Assembly: GCF_039645975.1 (NCBI RefSeq)
Contig: NZ_CP147918.1
Coordinates: 1,674,001 to 1,738,000, forward strand
Direction: 5' to 3'
Origin: Sulfurimonas sp. HSL-1716
GTDB taxonomy: Bacteria > Campylobacterota > Campylobacteria > Campylobacterales > Sulfurimonadaceae
Length of the DNA stretch: 64,000 nucleotides
Below are positions 36,645-44,084 of the stretch, one piece after another. Position 1 is the first letter of the stretch. Each line of letters begins with the position of its first letter. The position numbers and the translations under genes are program-made. The notes under the pieces were generated by a model that saw only the letters and a program-made list of their open reading frames with translations, was not told where the DNA came from and ran no database searches.

Positions 36645-37556
36645 TTGTTTACAGAGCTTTTAGATAAATTGAAAAATTCGACCTATATCACGCTTGAGAC
36701 TACACCAGGACACTCTCCAAGGTTCTCAACGGTGATAGAGCGTCTTGAATCTCTTGGACTCGCAGATCTTGTCGACGGATTCAGCACGACGGACAATCCT
36801 TTGGCAAAACTAAAATACAACTCTCTTTTTGCCGCAAAGATGCTTCAAGAGAGATTTAACAAACCCGTTATCGCAACGATGACTATGAGAGACAGAAACA
36901 TCATCGCCCTTCAGTCCGATCTGCTGGGTGCGAACGAAGCCGACATCAGAGCCATACTCGCTCTTACCGGTGACCCTGCAAAACTCTCCGATCAACCCCA
37001 TGTAAAAGGCGTCTTTGAGAGCGACAGCACCCTTTTGCTCGATATCATCTCATGCTTTAACTCCTCTATCGACTACGCAGGAAAACCTTTTAGCGTCAAG
37101 CCTGAGACCATCTACCCGTTTGGAGTAGTGAACTCCTATGCGAAAAATCCCAAGACACTCCAAAAAAAGATGCAGAAAAAACTGGCAAAAGGCGCTCTTG
37201 GTATCATTACCCAGCCGGTTTATGACACAGAAAATACGAAACTGCTTTTGGAACTGATGGAAAAAGCAAAAAAAGAGTGCTGTATCGAAGAAGCAGATGC
37301 GACGCTGATCCTCGGAATCTTTCCGATCACAAAACTCAGGACCGCACAGTTCTTGGCTTCGCATGTACCGGGCATCAACGTTCCCGACATCTGGATAGAA
37401 AAGCTCAGACGCGCAAACGAGATCTCTCCCCAAGAGGAGTATAAAGTGGGATTTGAACTGAGTAAAGAGCTTTTCGAATCGATAAAAGAGATACATCCGA
37501 AGATTCATCTGATGACGGCGAACCAGTTTGAGATCGCCAAAGAGATACTACTGTAA
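36645..37556 (+). CDS. metF: methylenetetrahydrofolate reductase-like protein
   Basis: About 303 residues of MTHFR-type TIM barrel. TYITLETTPGHSPRFSTVIE matches the N-terminal strand (catalytic Glu in LETTPG), IRAILALTGDPAKLSDQPH matches the flavin-binding LRGD region, and GALGIITQPVYD and LILGIFPI follow as in MetF. MTHFR makes 5-methyl-THF for methionine synthesis. The sequence is diverged from E. coli MetF and the family also contains relatives of other function. Start moved from TTG 36615 to TTG 36645, which has AGGA 5-6 nt upstream. It lies divergent to serB. Confidence 0.75.
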   Translation: MFTELLDKLKNSTYITLETTPGHSPRFSTVIERLESLGLADLVDGFSTTDNPLAKLKYNSLFAAKMLQERFNKPVIATMTMRDRNIIALQSDLLGANEADIRAILALTGDPAKLSDQPHVKGVFESDSTLLLDIISCFNSSIDYAGKPFSVKPETIYPFGVVNSYAKNPKTLQKKMQKKLAKGALGIITQPVYDTENTKLLLELMEKAKKECCIEEADATLILGIFPITKLRTAQFLASHVPGINVPDIWIEKLRRANEISPQEEYKVGFELSKELFESIKEIHPKIHLMTANQFEIAKEILL

Positions 37557-37564
37557 ATTTTATC

Positions 37565-37632
37565 TGCCTTAAAAAGGCAAGCTTTAGTGCCTAAGCGGCT
37601 AGCGTAGTGAAATGGGCTTTGCTCATTTTACG
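37565..37632 (+). promoter_or_regulatory. two hairpins between metF and serS
   Basis: TGCCTT-AAA-AAGGCA (37565-37579) is a 6-bp stem just after metF. A longer one follows at 37603-37632: CGTA-(GTG)-AAATGGGC, loop TTT, GCTCATTTTACG, about 12 bp with one 3-nt bulge and a G-T pair. serS starts 29 nt later. Either could be a terminator for metF or a structured leader of serS. Confidence 0.4.
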
Positions 37633-37660
37633 TTTAAAAGTTTATTTTATAAGGGAAAAA

Positions 37661-38905
37661 ATGATAGATTTAAAACTGCTTCAAAAAGATTTTGACAATA
37701 TTTCTGTACAACTTAAAAGAAAAGGGGTCGACGAAGAGATACTTGCCGATCTCAAAGCCAAGAACGAAACTTTAAAAGAGGCGAAAACTGCCTATGAAGC
37801 TGCGCAGGCGGCGCAAAACGAGATGAGCAAGCTCTTTGGCGTCTACAAACGCGAAGGCAAAGATATAACCGAACTCAAAGAAAAAGTGGACGCTAACAAG
37901 ATAAGGGTCACAGAACTCCTCGATGTTCAAAGAGAAGCCGAAGAAACCCTTGTCAAACGTGCCATGGCAGTACCGAACCTTCCAGATGCCGACGTACCCG
38001 ACGGTGAAGATGAAGAGAGCAATGTCGAGATAAAAAAGATCCTCACACCAAGAGAGTTTGACTTTAAACCAAAAGAGCATTGGGAACTCTCAGAACAAAA
38101 CGGTTGGATCGATTTTGAGCGCGGCGTCAAGCTTGCAAAAAGCAGATTTAGCGTCATCGGCGGCGTGGGTGCGAAATTGGAGCGTGCACTTATAAACTTT
38201 ATGCTTGATTTCAACGAAAAACGCGGATTTAAAGAGGTCAGCGTCCCGCAGATTGTCAACCGCAGCGCACTGGAGGGCACGGGGCAGCTTCCTAAATTTG
38301 AAGAAGACCTTTACAAAATAGAGGATGACGAACTCTATCTTATCCCTACCTCCGAAGTTCCGCTTACAAATCTTTATCAGGATGAGATCATCCCTTCTGA
38401 TGAGCTCCCGATAAAGATGACCGCACACACCGCATGTTTTAGAAAAGAAGCCGGAAGTGCAGGACGCGACGTCAGAGGAATCATCAGACAGCATCAGTTT
38501 CACAAAGTCGAACTGGTAGCTATCACCAAGCCGGATGAAAGCGACAAAATATTTGACGATATGGTTGCATGTGCATCGGATCTGCTCGAAGCCCTCGGAC
38601 TTCCGCACAGACTCGTAACGCTTTGTACCGGAGATCTCGGTTTTGGCGCGGCAAAAACGGTAGATCTTGAAGTCTGGCTTCCGGGTCAAGGGCAATACAG
38701 AGAGATAAGTTCCGTATCAAATACTAGGGATTTTCAGGCACGCCGTGCAAAGATCCGTTTTAAAGACGGCAAGCAAAATACGCTTGTTCATACATTAAAC
38801 GGTTCATCATTGGCAGTAGGACGTACGATGGTAGCTATCATGGAAAACTACCAAAACGAAGACGGGAGCATTACCATTCCCGACATACTTGAGAGGTACA
38901 TGTAA
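37661..38905 (+). CDS. serS: seryl-tRNA synthetase
   Basis: A 414-residue class II synthetase that charges tRNA-Ser (and tRNA-Sec where present). The N-terminal coiled-coil arm (about 30-100) is clear, followed by motif 1 ([15 protein letters not shown]), motif 2 ([20 protein letters not shown]) and motif 3 ([19 protein letters not shown]). The frame extends upstream to 37607 but ATG 37661 has AAGGGA 6 nt before it and gives the standard N-terminus [10 protein letters not shown]. The stop overlaps the ATG of the thioredoxin gene by one base. Confidence 0.96.
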   Translation: MIDLKLLQKDFDNISVQLKRKGVDEEILADLKAKNETLKEAKTAYEAAQAAQNEMSKLFGVYKREGKDITELKEKVDANKIRVTELLDVQREAEETLVKRAMAVPNLPDADVPDGEDEESNVEIKKILTPREFDFKPKEHWELSEQNGWIDFERGVKLAKSRFSVIGGVGAKLERALINFMLDFNEKRGFKEVSVPQIVNRSALEGTGQLPKFEEDLYKIEDDELYLIPTSEVPLTNLYQDEIIPSDELPIKMTAHTACFRKEAGSAGRDVRGIIRQHQFHKVELVAITKPDESDKIFDDMVACASDLLEALGLPHRLVTLCTGDLGFGAAKTVDLEVWLPGQGQYREISSVSNTRDFQARRAKIRFKDGKQNTLVHTLNGSSLAVGRTMVAIMENYQNEDGSITIPDILERYM

Positions 38906-39333
38906 TGAAATTGATCTTAACGCTATTATTTTTAGGTTTTTCACTTTTTGCATCTGAGCTTGACGATTTTGCAAAGAAAACAGGTTTTGAAAGAGATTAT
39001 GCTACGGCGCTAAAAAAATCCAAGCATCTGGATCTGCCCGTTATGCTTGTTTTGACCAAACAGGATTGTCCATGGTGCAGAAGACTTGAAAAGAACACCC
39101 TTGCTTCGGATACGATACAATCTCGGCTTAAAAATGAGGTTGTGGCAGTCATCGTGGACAAAGACCTGGAGAAAAAACATTTTCCTTCGCAAAAATATCA
39201 AGCGCATATCAGTCCAAAGGTTTTGTTCATCGATCCTAAGCGAAACAAGATACTGCTTGAGATCGACGGGTTTCTGCCTAAAGAAGATTTTGCTATGATG
39301 ATGGATAAAGTAAAAGAGAGATGGAAAAAATAA
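38905..39333 (+). CDS. secreted thioredoxin-like protein
   Basis: A 142-residue periplasmic protein with a Sec signal ([18 protein letters not shown]) and a thioredoxin fold with CPWC in LTKQDCPWCRRLEKNTL (about 51-67) and cis-Pro strand ISPKVLFIDPKR. It shares its overall plan with the CRYC protein at 15315. Probably a thiol-disulfide reductase of the SoxW/thioredoxin_7 kind. It is coupled to serS (1-nt overlap) and to a DUF1566 gene 1 nt after its stop. Confidence 0.82.
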   Translation: MKLILTLLFLGFSLFASELDDFAKKTGFERDYATALKKSKHLDLPVMLVLTKQDCPWCRRLEKNTLASDTIQSRLKNEVVAVIVDKDLEKKHFPSQKYQAHISPKVLFIDPKRNKILLEIDGFLPKEDFAMMMDKVKERWKK

Positions 39334-39334
39334 A

Positions 39335-39745
39335 ATGCTTAAAGCTTTAATGTTCTTGTTACTCTCAAGTACGTTTGTATTTGCAGGCGACTTGATAAGG
39401 AGCAAGAACAGCGTGATCGACATTAAACATCATCTGCAGTGGCAAGACACGGCAGATATGGAGGAAAACGACGCTATATGGAAAATGCAAAAAGCACATT
39501 GTCAGGGACTTCATCTATCGGGTTTTAACGACTGGAGGCTGCCTACAAAAGAGGAACTTTCCGCTCTTGCAAAATCCAAAGAAGCAAAAAAAGTTTTTTT
39601 ACATTTGAGTGATCATCTGTTTTGGAGCGGCGAGGAAAATCCTCAAGACGACATCAACGCATTCACAGTCTATATGCCAAACGGCTACATATCTTCCAGC
39701 GACAAATGCGAAAAAAATCATTCACTGTGCGTTAGATCCCGATAA
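39335..39745 (+). CDS. secreted DUF1566 (Lcl C-terminal-like) protein
   Basis: A 136-residue protein with a Sec signal (MLKALMFLLLSSTFVFAG). The mature part has the DUF1566 signature: LQWQDTADM near the N-terminus, AHCQGLHLSGFNDWRLPTKE in the middle and a C-terminal CVRSR, with Cys pairs likely bridged. The domain is common in secreted proteins of Campylobacterota; its role is unknown but it is related to C-type lectin-like folds. It is the last gene of the serS unit. Confidence 0.8.
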   Translation: MLKALMFLLLSSTFVFAGDLIRSKNSVIDIKHHLQWQDTADMEENDAIWKMQKAHCQGLHLSGFNDWRLPTKEELSALAKSKEAKKVFLHLSDHLFWSGEENPQDDINAFTVYMPNGYISSSDKCEKNHSLCVRSR

Positions 39746-39845
39746 TCCCCTCTTTTCAATATAAGAGCCAAATACCCGCTGGAGTTTTCATTTTTACCTT
39801 TTTATTATATAATGTTATCATTTGTTTCAAAGGACGTCTCTCGTT

Positions 39846-40784
39846 ATGAGTACCACAAAATACATTCCCATCGATAAAAATGTGATTGACGAAGGGATGA
39901 TAGTCGGATTTGACCTGTTTGTCTCGGCAGATACCGATAAAGAAGTGGAATGTTTTAAAAGGACCGGTTCGCTCATAACAAATGACGAAAAAAACGTCAT
40001 CGACACCATAAACACCTTGTATGTCGAAGAATCTCAATATTCGTATTATGAAGAGTTCTATAAAAATATTTTAGAATCTCAAACCCAGTCAACTTATATA
40101 AGCTTTGAAGAAAAATCAGCGAGTATATACAAAAACGCTTCCGCCGTTTTAAATGATCTTTTTATGAATCCCGAAACACTCGCTAATTATGATGTCTGCA
40201 AAAAGGTCGTAAATGAGATAGTAGAGACTATTCTCGATGACGGATTTACCATCAAATCACTCTTGAGCATTGCCGAACATGACTACTATACCCATACCCA
40301 TTCCATAAATGTCGCCATCTATGCCCTGAGCCTGGGTTCATATATCGGATTATCGCAAGAAGCGCTCTCGGAACTCGGTGAATCGGCTCTTTTGCACGAT
40401 CTTGGCAAAAGTAAAATAAATCCGGCTATCATAAATAAAAAAGGCAAGCTCACCGAAGATGAGTTCATGGAGATACAAAAACATCCAAATCTTGGATATG
40501 CGATCGGGATGAAACTGGGTATAAAAAACAAAAACATACTCAACGGCATAAGACACCATCATGAAAAAATAGACGGATCCGGATATCCATCCAAAATGAA
40601 AGGCAAAATGATCCCTCTGTATGCCCGCATAATCGGCATATGTGATATTTTTGACGCTTTGACGACGAGAAGAAGTTATAAAAACCCTATGACAACGTTC
40701 GATGCGTTGAAATTGATGAAGATAAACATGAAAGACCACATCGATATAAACCTGCTTAATAAAATGATCACCATGTTTAAATAA
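39846..40784 (+). CDS. HD-GYP c-di-GMP phosphodiesterase (copy 1)
   Basis: A 312-residue cytoplasmic protein. The N-terminal 120 residues are a distinct partner domain (STTKYIPIDKNVIDEGMIVG). The HD-GYP domain has the HD pair LLHDLGKSK near residue 182, HTHSINVA before it, HHHEKIDGSGYP near 236 and the later ICDIFDALTTRR. HD-GYP proteins hydrolyse c-di-GMP. ATG 39846 is preferred to TTG 39822 because it gives exactly the length and N-terminus of the paralogue at 40928. TATAAT about 40 nt upstream; AAAGGA is rather far (11 nt) from the ATG. Confidence 0.9.
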   Translation: MSTTKYIPIDKNVIDEGMIVGFDLFVSADTDKEVECFKRTGSLITNDEKNVIDTINTLYVEESQYSYYEEFYKNILESQTQSTYISFEEKSASIYKNASAVLNDLFMNPETLANYDVCKKVVNEIVETILDDGFTIKSLLSIAEHDYYTHTHSINVAIYALSLGSYIGLSQEALSELGESALLHDLGKSKINPAIINKKGKLTEDEFMEIQKHPNLGYAIGMKLGIKNKNILNGIRHHHEKIDGSGYPSKMKGKMIPLYARIIGICDIFDALTTRRSYKNPMTTFDALKLMKINMKDHIDINLLNKMITMFK

Positions 40785-40927
40785 GCAGCGCTCTATTTGC
40801 AGCCGTACATCATTCGAACTGAGTCAATATAAACGAACACTTTGCTATAATTAAACCGTTGATTTTTCAAGTCTGACAAACGACGATATCCGCGCCGTAC
40901 TAGAGACAAGATAAAAAGGAAATTGCG

Positions 40928-41866
40928 ATGACATCCGTCAAATACGTTCCCATCGACAAAAGCATTCTTAAAGAGGGAATGCAGTTTGAATTTGATATTC
41001 TTATTCCTTCCGATGCGAATGAGGATATGAGATGCTTCAAGGAAAACGGAACAGCCCTTACAAGTGATGACAAATCGATTATCGATACTGTCGAGACTTT
41101 TTATATAGACGAGTCCAAATATAAGAATTACCAGCTGATATGCAAAACACTTCTACCCGCGGATTCCTCCATAAAAAATGTCAGTTTTACGGAAAAATCG
41201 GCAAGTATGTACAAAAACGCCGCTGCGATATTAAACAAACTTTTCGAAGATCCCGACGATGTATCCAATTATGAAACATGTAAAGAGGTGGTAAACGAAC
41301 TCATAGAAACGGTTACGGCAGAAGATTTTACCATCAAATCATTAATGAGCGTCGCTACACAGGACTACTACATCCATACGCACTCCATTAACGTAGCGAT
41401 CTATTCACTCAGCCTTGGAGCTTTTTTAAGACTCAAACCGAATATCTTGTCTCAGTTAGGCGAAGCGGCACTCTTACACGATCTTGGAAAAAGCAAAATT
41501 CCTCCTGAAATTGTAAATAAAAACGGCGAACTCAATGACGAAGAGTATGAAAAGATGAAAAAACATCCCGCGTTCGGTTATACGATCGCATTAAAACTCG
41601 GTATCAAGAACAAAAATATACTGCAAGGTATCCGTCACCATCATGAGCGGATGAACGGGGCAGGATACCCCTTTAAGATGAAAGGAGAAGAGATCCCTCC
41701 TTTTGCACGGATAATCGGTATATGCGATATCTTCGATGCTTTGACAAGCAAAAAAAGTTATAAAGAGCAGTTAAGTACGTTTGATGCTTTAAAACTGATG
41801 AAGACGAAGATGAAAGACCGTATAGATATAAAACTGCTGACCAAAATGATCATTATGTTCAAATAA
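40928..41866 (+). CDS. HD-GYP c-di-GMP phosphodiesterase (copy 2)
   Basis: A 312-residue paralogue of the preceding gene with the same layout: N-terminal domain TSVKYVPIDKSILKEGMQFE, HD pair LLHDLGKSK, HTHSINVA, HHHERMNGAGYPFKMKG and ICDIFDALTSKK. The two proteins agree along their length, so this is a tandem duplication. It has its own promoter-like CTATAAT in the 143-nt gap and AAAAAGGA 6 nt before the ATG. Its stop codon directly abuts the stop codon of the convergent haem-EAL gene. Confidence 0.9.
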   Translation: MTSVKYVPIDKSILKEGMQFEFDILIPSDANEDMRCFKENGTALTSDDKSIIDTVETFYIDESKYKNYQLICKTLLPADSSIKNVSFTEKSASMYKNAAAILNKLFEDPDDVSNYETCKEVVNELIETVTAEDFTIKSLMSVATQDYYIHTHSINVAIYSLSLGAFLRLKPNILSQLGEAALLHDLGKSKIPPEIVNKNGELNDEEYEKMKKHPAFGYTIALKLGIKNKNILQGIRHHHERMNGAGYPFKMKGEEIPPFARIIGICDIFDALTSKKSYKEQLSTFDALKLMKTKMKDRIDIKLLTKMIIMFK

Positions 41867-43822
41867 CTACAGTTCCGTAGGCTTGCCGAAGTGATGCCCC
41901 TGCGCATAATCGACACCCAGCTCTACTATCTTGTCAAAAACATCCTTTGAACAGACAAACTCCGCAATCGTTTGAATATTCATCTTTTTGGCAAAGTCTA
42001 CAATCGTCTGTGTGATCATCTGCGAATTGGTATCGGTATCTATATTTTTTATCATGGAACCGTCTATCTTTATATAATCGACTTTGAGCTTCATCAGATA
42101 TTCAAAGTTGGAATATCCCGTTCCAAAATCGTCTATCGATATTTTTGCTCCGTAGCGTTTAACGTCATCGATGAACTCTATGACCTGGTTAAAGTTCTCG
42201 ATACCTTCGGATTCAATGATCTCAAAGACGACTCTGTCTCTGATAGGGCTGTTTTTGAGTTTTTCAAGGATCAGAGCATGGATCTCTTTATTCAAGATAT
42301 CTTCGACAGAGATGTTTATCGAAACAAAATAGGAAAGATCCTCGAACTTTTTAAATGTTTTTTCTATCATGATCTTCGTCAAATTATGATAGAGCTTATT
42401 TTTTTTGGAAAGTTCTAAAAAATGTATCGGGGTTATGTATCCGCCCTCATGATCGGATATCCGTATAAGCGATTCGTATTTGACAATTTTTTGCGTTTTT
42501 ACGTCAACAATAGGCTGGAACAAAGGTACCACCCTGTCTTCGTCTATCGCTTTTTTCAATCTTTTGGTCCAGCTGAGATTTTTTTCATACTCTTTTGCCA
42601 TTGCCATCGATTCTTCATATACAAGATAGTTCTTTCTGTTCTTTTTTGCCAGACTCAAAGCGATATCGGCATTTGCCAGAAGCACTTCGGATCCGTACGA
42701 TATGCCGATGGTTGCAGTCAGGCTGACCTCTCCTTTTGAGTCGATATTGAAGCTTTTTTTGTATATCTTCTGGCTTAGGTCGGCAGCGAACTCTTTAAAC
42801 TCCGCTAGATCGATCTTATCTTGACACAGGTAAGCAAATTCATCGGAATGCAGTCTATATACAATGCCTTTTTTGGGTGCCGATTGTATTAAAAATGCAG
42901 CGAACTCTTTTAGTATCACATCTCCGACCTGATCCCCGTAAAGATCGTTGATCTCTTGAAAAGAGTCGATATTTATGATCATCAAAAAGGTATTTACTTT
43001 TTTCTCGAGTTTTTCCGTCAATTTTTTTCTGTTTTCCAAGCCCGTAAGAGTGTCATGATAAAATTGATACTCGATAGAACTCAGCATTTCGTTGAAGGTG
43101 TCTTTTATAGAATCGATCTCTTCGATGTTATCGCACACATCTACACGTTTTGTGATATCTTTGGAGTTGGTTATATTTCTAATAACGTTTGAAAAGTTTT
43201 TTATGGGTTTGATCAAATGGATATTAAGTTCAAAAAATATGGCGATAAATATCACAATGGAAAAGATTATGATAAACACTATGAAAAAATTGATCATCTC
43301 ATCAAGGGATATCTTGAGATTATCGATAGGATAGACGACATTTATAACGCCTAGAACATCACCGATCTCTGCATTCGTATGACATTTGATACACTCGTTT
43401 TTCGCAGTAACGGGATAACTGTATTTGATTACACCCGCCTGTGAAATATCAAGTATCTCTTTGCCTCTCATGGCTTTGATGATAGAACTTTCTGTTTCTC
43501 TTACATTCTTGTCGATATCGATATCGCCGAAACGGTCCGCGACTATTTTGCTTCTATAAGCATTGATCCTCATATTCGGGTCAACCCGGTTAAGTCTTGA
43601 TATTATCTCATAGATGTCGCTCTTGTTCCATCCTCTTTGCATTGCGGAATACAGGGTTTCAAAAACAAACATACTGGTTTTTTTGGCATCCACGTATGCC
43701 AAACTGGATATAGCCTCTTTTTTCATATACTGGCCGTATATAAAAGCGGTCATAAGAGTCAGCAGCATTGTTATGAAAATGATCTTTGCAGTAATCTTTG
43801 CATAAGTCGTTTTTCTAGTCAT
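41867..43822 (-). CDS. membrane haem-sensor GGDEF(degenerate)-EAL protein
   Basis: A 651-residue inner-membrane protein. Helices near 10-31 and 174-198 flank a periplasmic domain that ends with CIKCH (144-148) and GDVLGV, the same haem-type domain as in the chemoreceptor at 16674. HAMP follows, then a GGDEF domain whose active site is HSDEF (about 323), so cyclase activity is doubtful. The EAL domain has ESL in place of EAL (about 448) but keeps NIS, IESE, DDFGTGYS, IKIDGS and AEFV, so phosphodiesterase activity is plausible. It thus probably lowers c-di-GMP under redox or gas control. Monocistronic. Confidence 0.88.
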   Translation of the reverse strand: MTRKTTYAKITAKIIFITMLLTLMTAFIYGQYMKKEAISSLAYVDAKKTSMFVFETLYSAMQRGWNKSDIYEIISRLNRVDPNMRINAYRSKIVADRFGDIDIDKNVRETESSIIKAMRGKEILDISQAGVIKYSYPVTAKNECIKCHTNAEIGDVLGVINVVYPIDNLKISLDEMINFFIVFIIIFSIVIFIAIFFELNIHLIKPIKNFSNVIRNITNSKDITKRVDVCDNIEEIDSIKDTFNEMLSSIEYQFYHDTLTGLENRKKLTEKLEKKVNTFLMIINIDSFQEINDLYGDQVGDVILKEFAAFLIQSAPKKGIVYRLHSDEFAYLCQDKIDLAEFKEFAADLSQKIYKKSFNIDSKGEVSLTATIGISYGSEVLLANADIALSLAKKNRKNYLVYEESMAMAKEYEKNLSWTKRLKKAIDEDRVVPLFQPIVDVKTQKIVKYESLIRISDHEGGYITPIHFLELSKKNKLYHNLTKIMIEKTFKKFEDLSYFVSINISVEDILNKEIHALILEKLKNSPIRDRVVFEIIESEGIENFNQVIEFIDDVKRYGAKISIDDFGTGYSNFEYLMKLKVDYIKIDGSMIKNIDTDTNSQMITQTIVDFAKKMNIQTIAEFVCSKDVFDKIVELGVDYAQGHHFGKPTEL

Positions 43823-43941
43823 CTATTTCAGAAACCTTTATCTCCCCAGAATGATCAGAGAAATATTATATTTTGTTTTCACATTATAATACTATGAAAT
43901 CAGGTAAAAATCTAGTCAAAACCCCTACTAATTCATCTAAA

Positions 43942-43976
43942 TAGATAAAATATCAAAAAAAGTTAATTTTTATCTA
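43942..43976. promoter_or_regulatory. inverted repeat in divergent promoter region
   Basis: TAGATAAAA (43942-43950) and TTTTATCTA (43968-43976) are perfect 9-bp arms 17 nt apart, in the 262-nt A+T-rich region between the divergent haem-EAL and PflB-like genes. TATAAT-like boxes occur on both sides. It could be an operator shared by both. Confidence 0.4.
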
Positions 43977-44084
43977 CCGAATAAAATATTATTTAATATA
44001 TATGTGGTTCTTTATTCTCTTTCTGGTACTTTAATTGCTTATACAATATAATCATGTTTATTACATTAAAGGTATGAGATCACA

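Noticed and set aside
37607-37660. 18-residue N-terminal extension of SerS
   Set aside because: It runs through the leader hairpin; ATG 37661 has AAGGGA at proper distance and gives the normal N-terminus.
37557-37660. tRNA or T-box between metF and serS
   Set aside because: No cloverleaf or T-box core can be drawn; only two simple hairpins.
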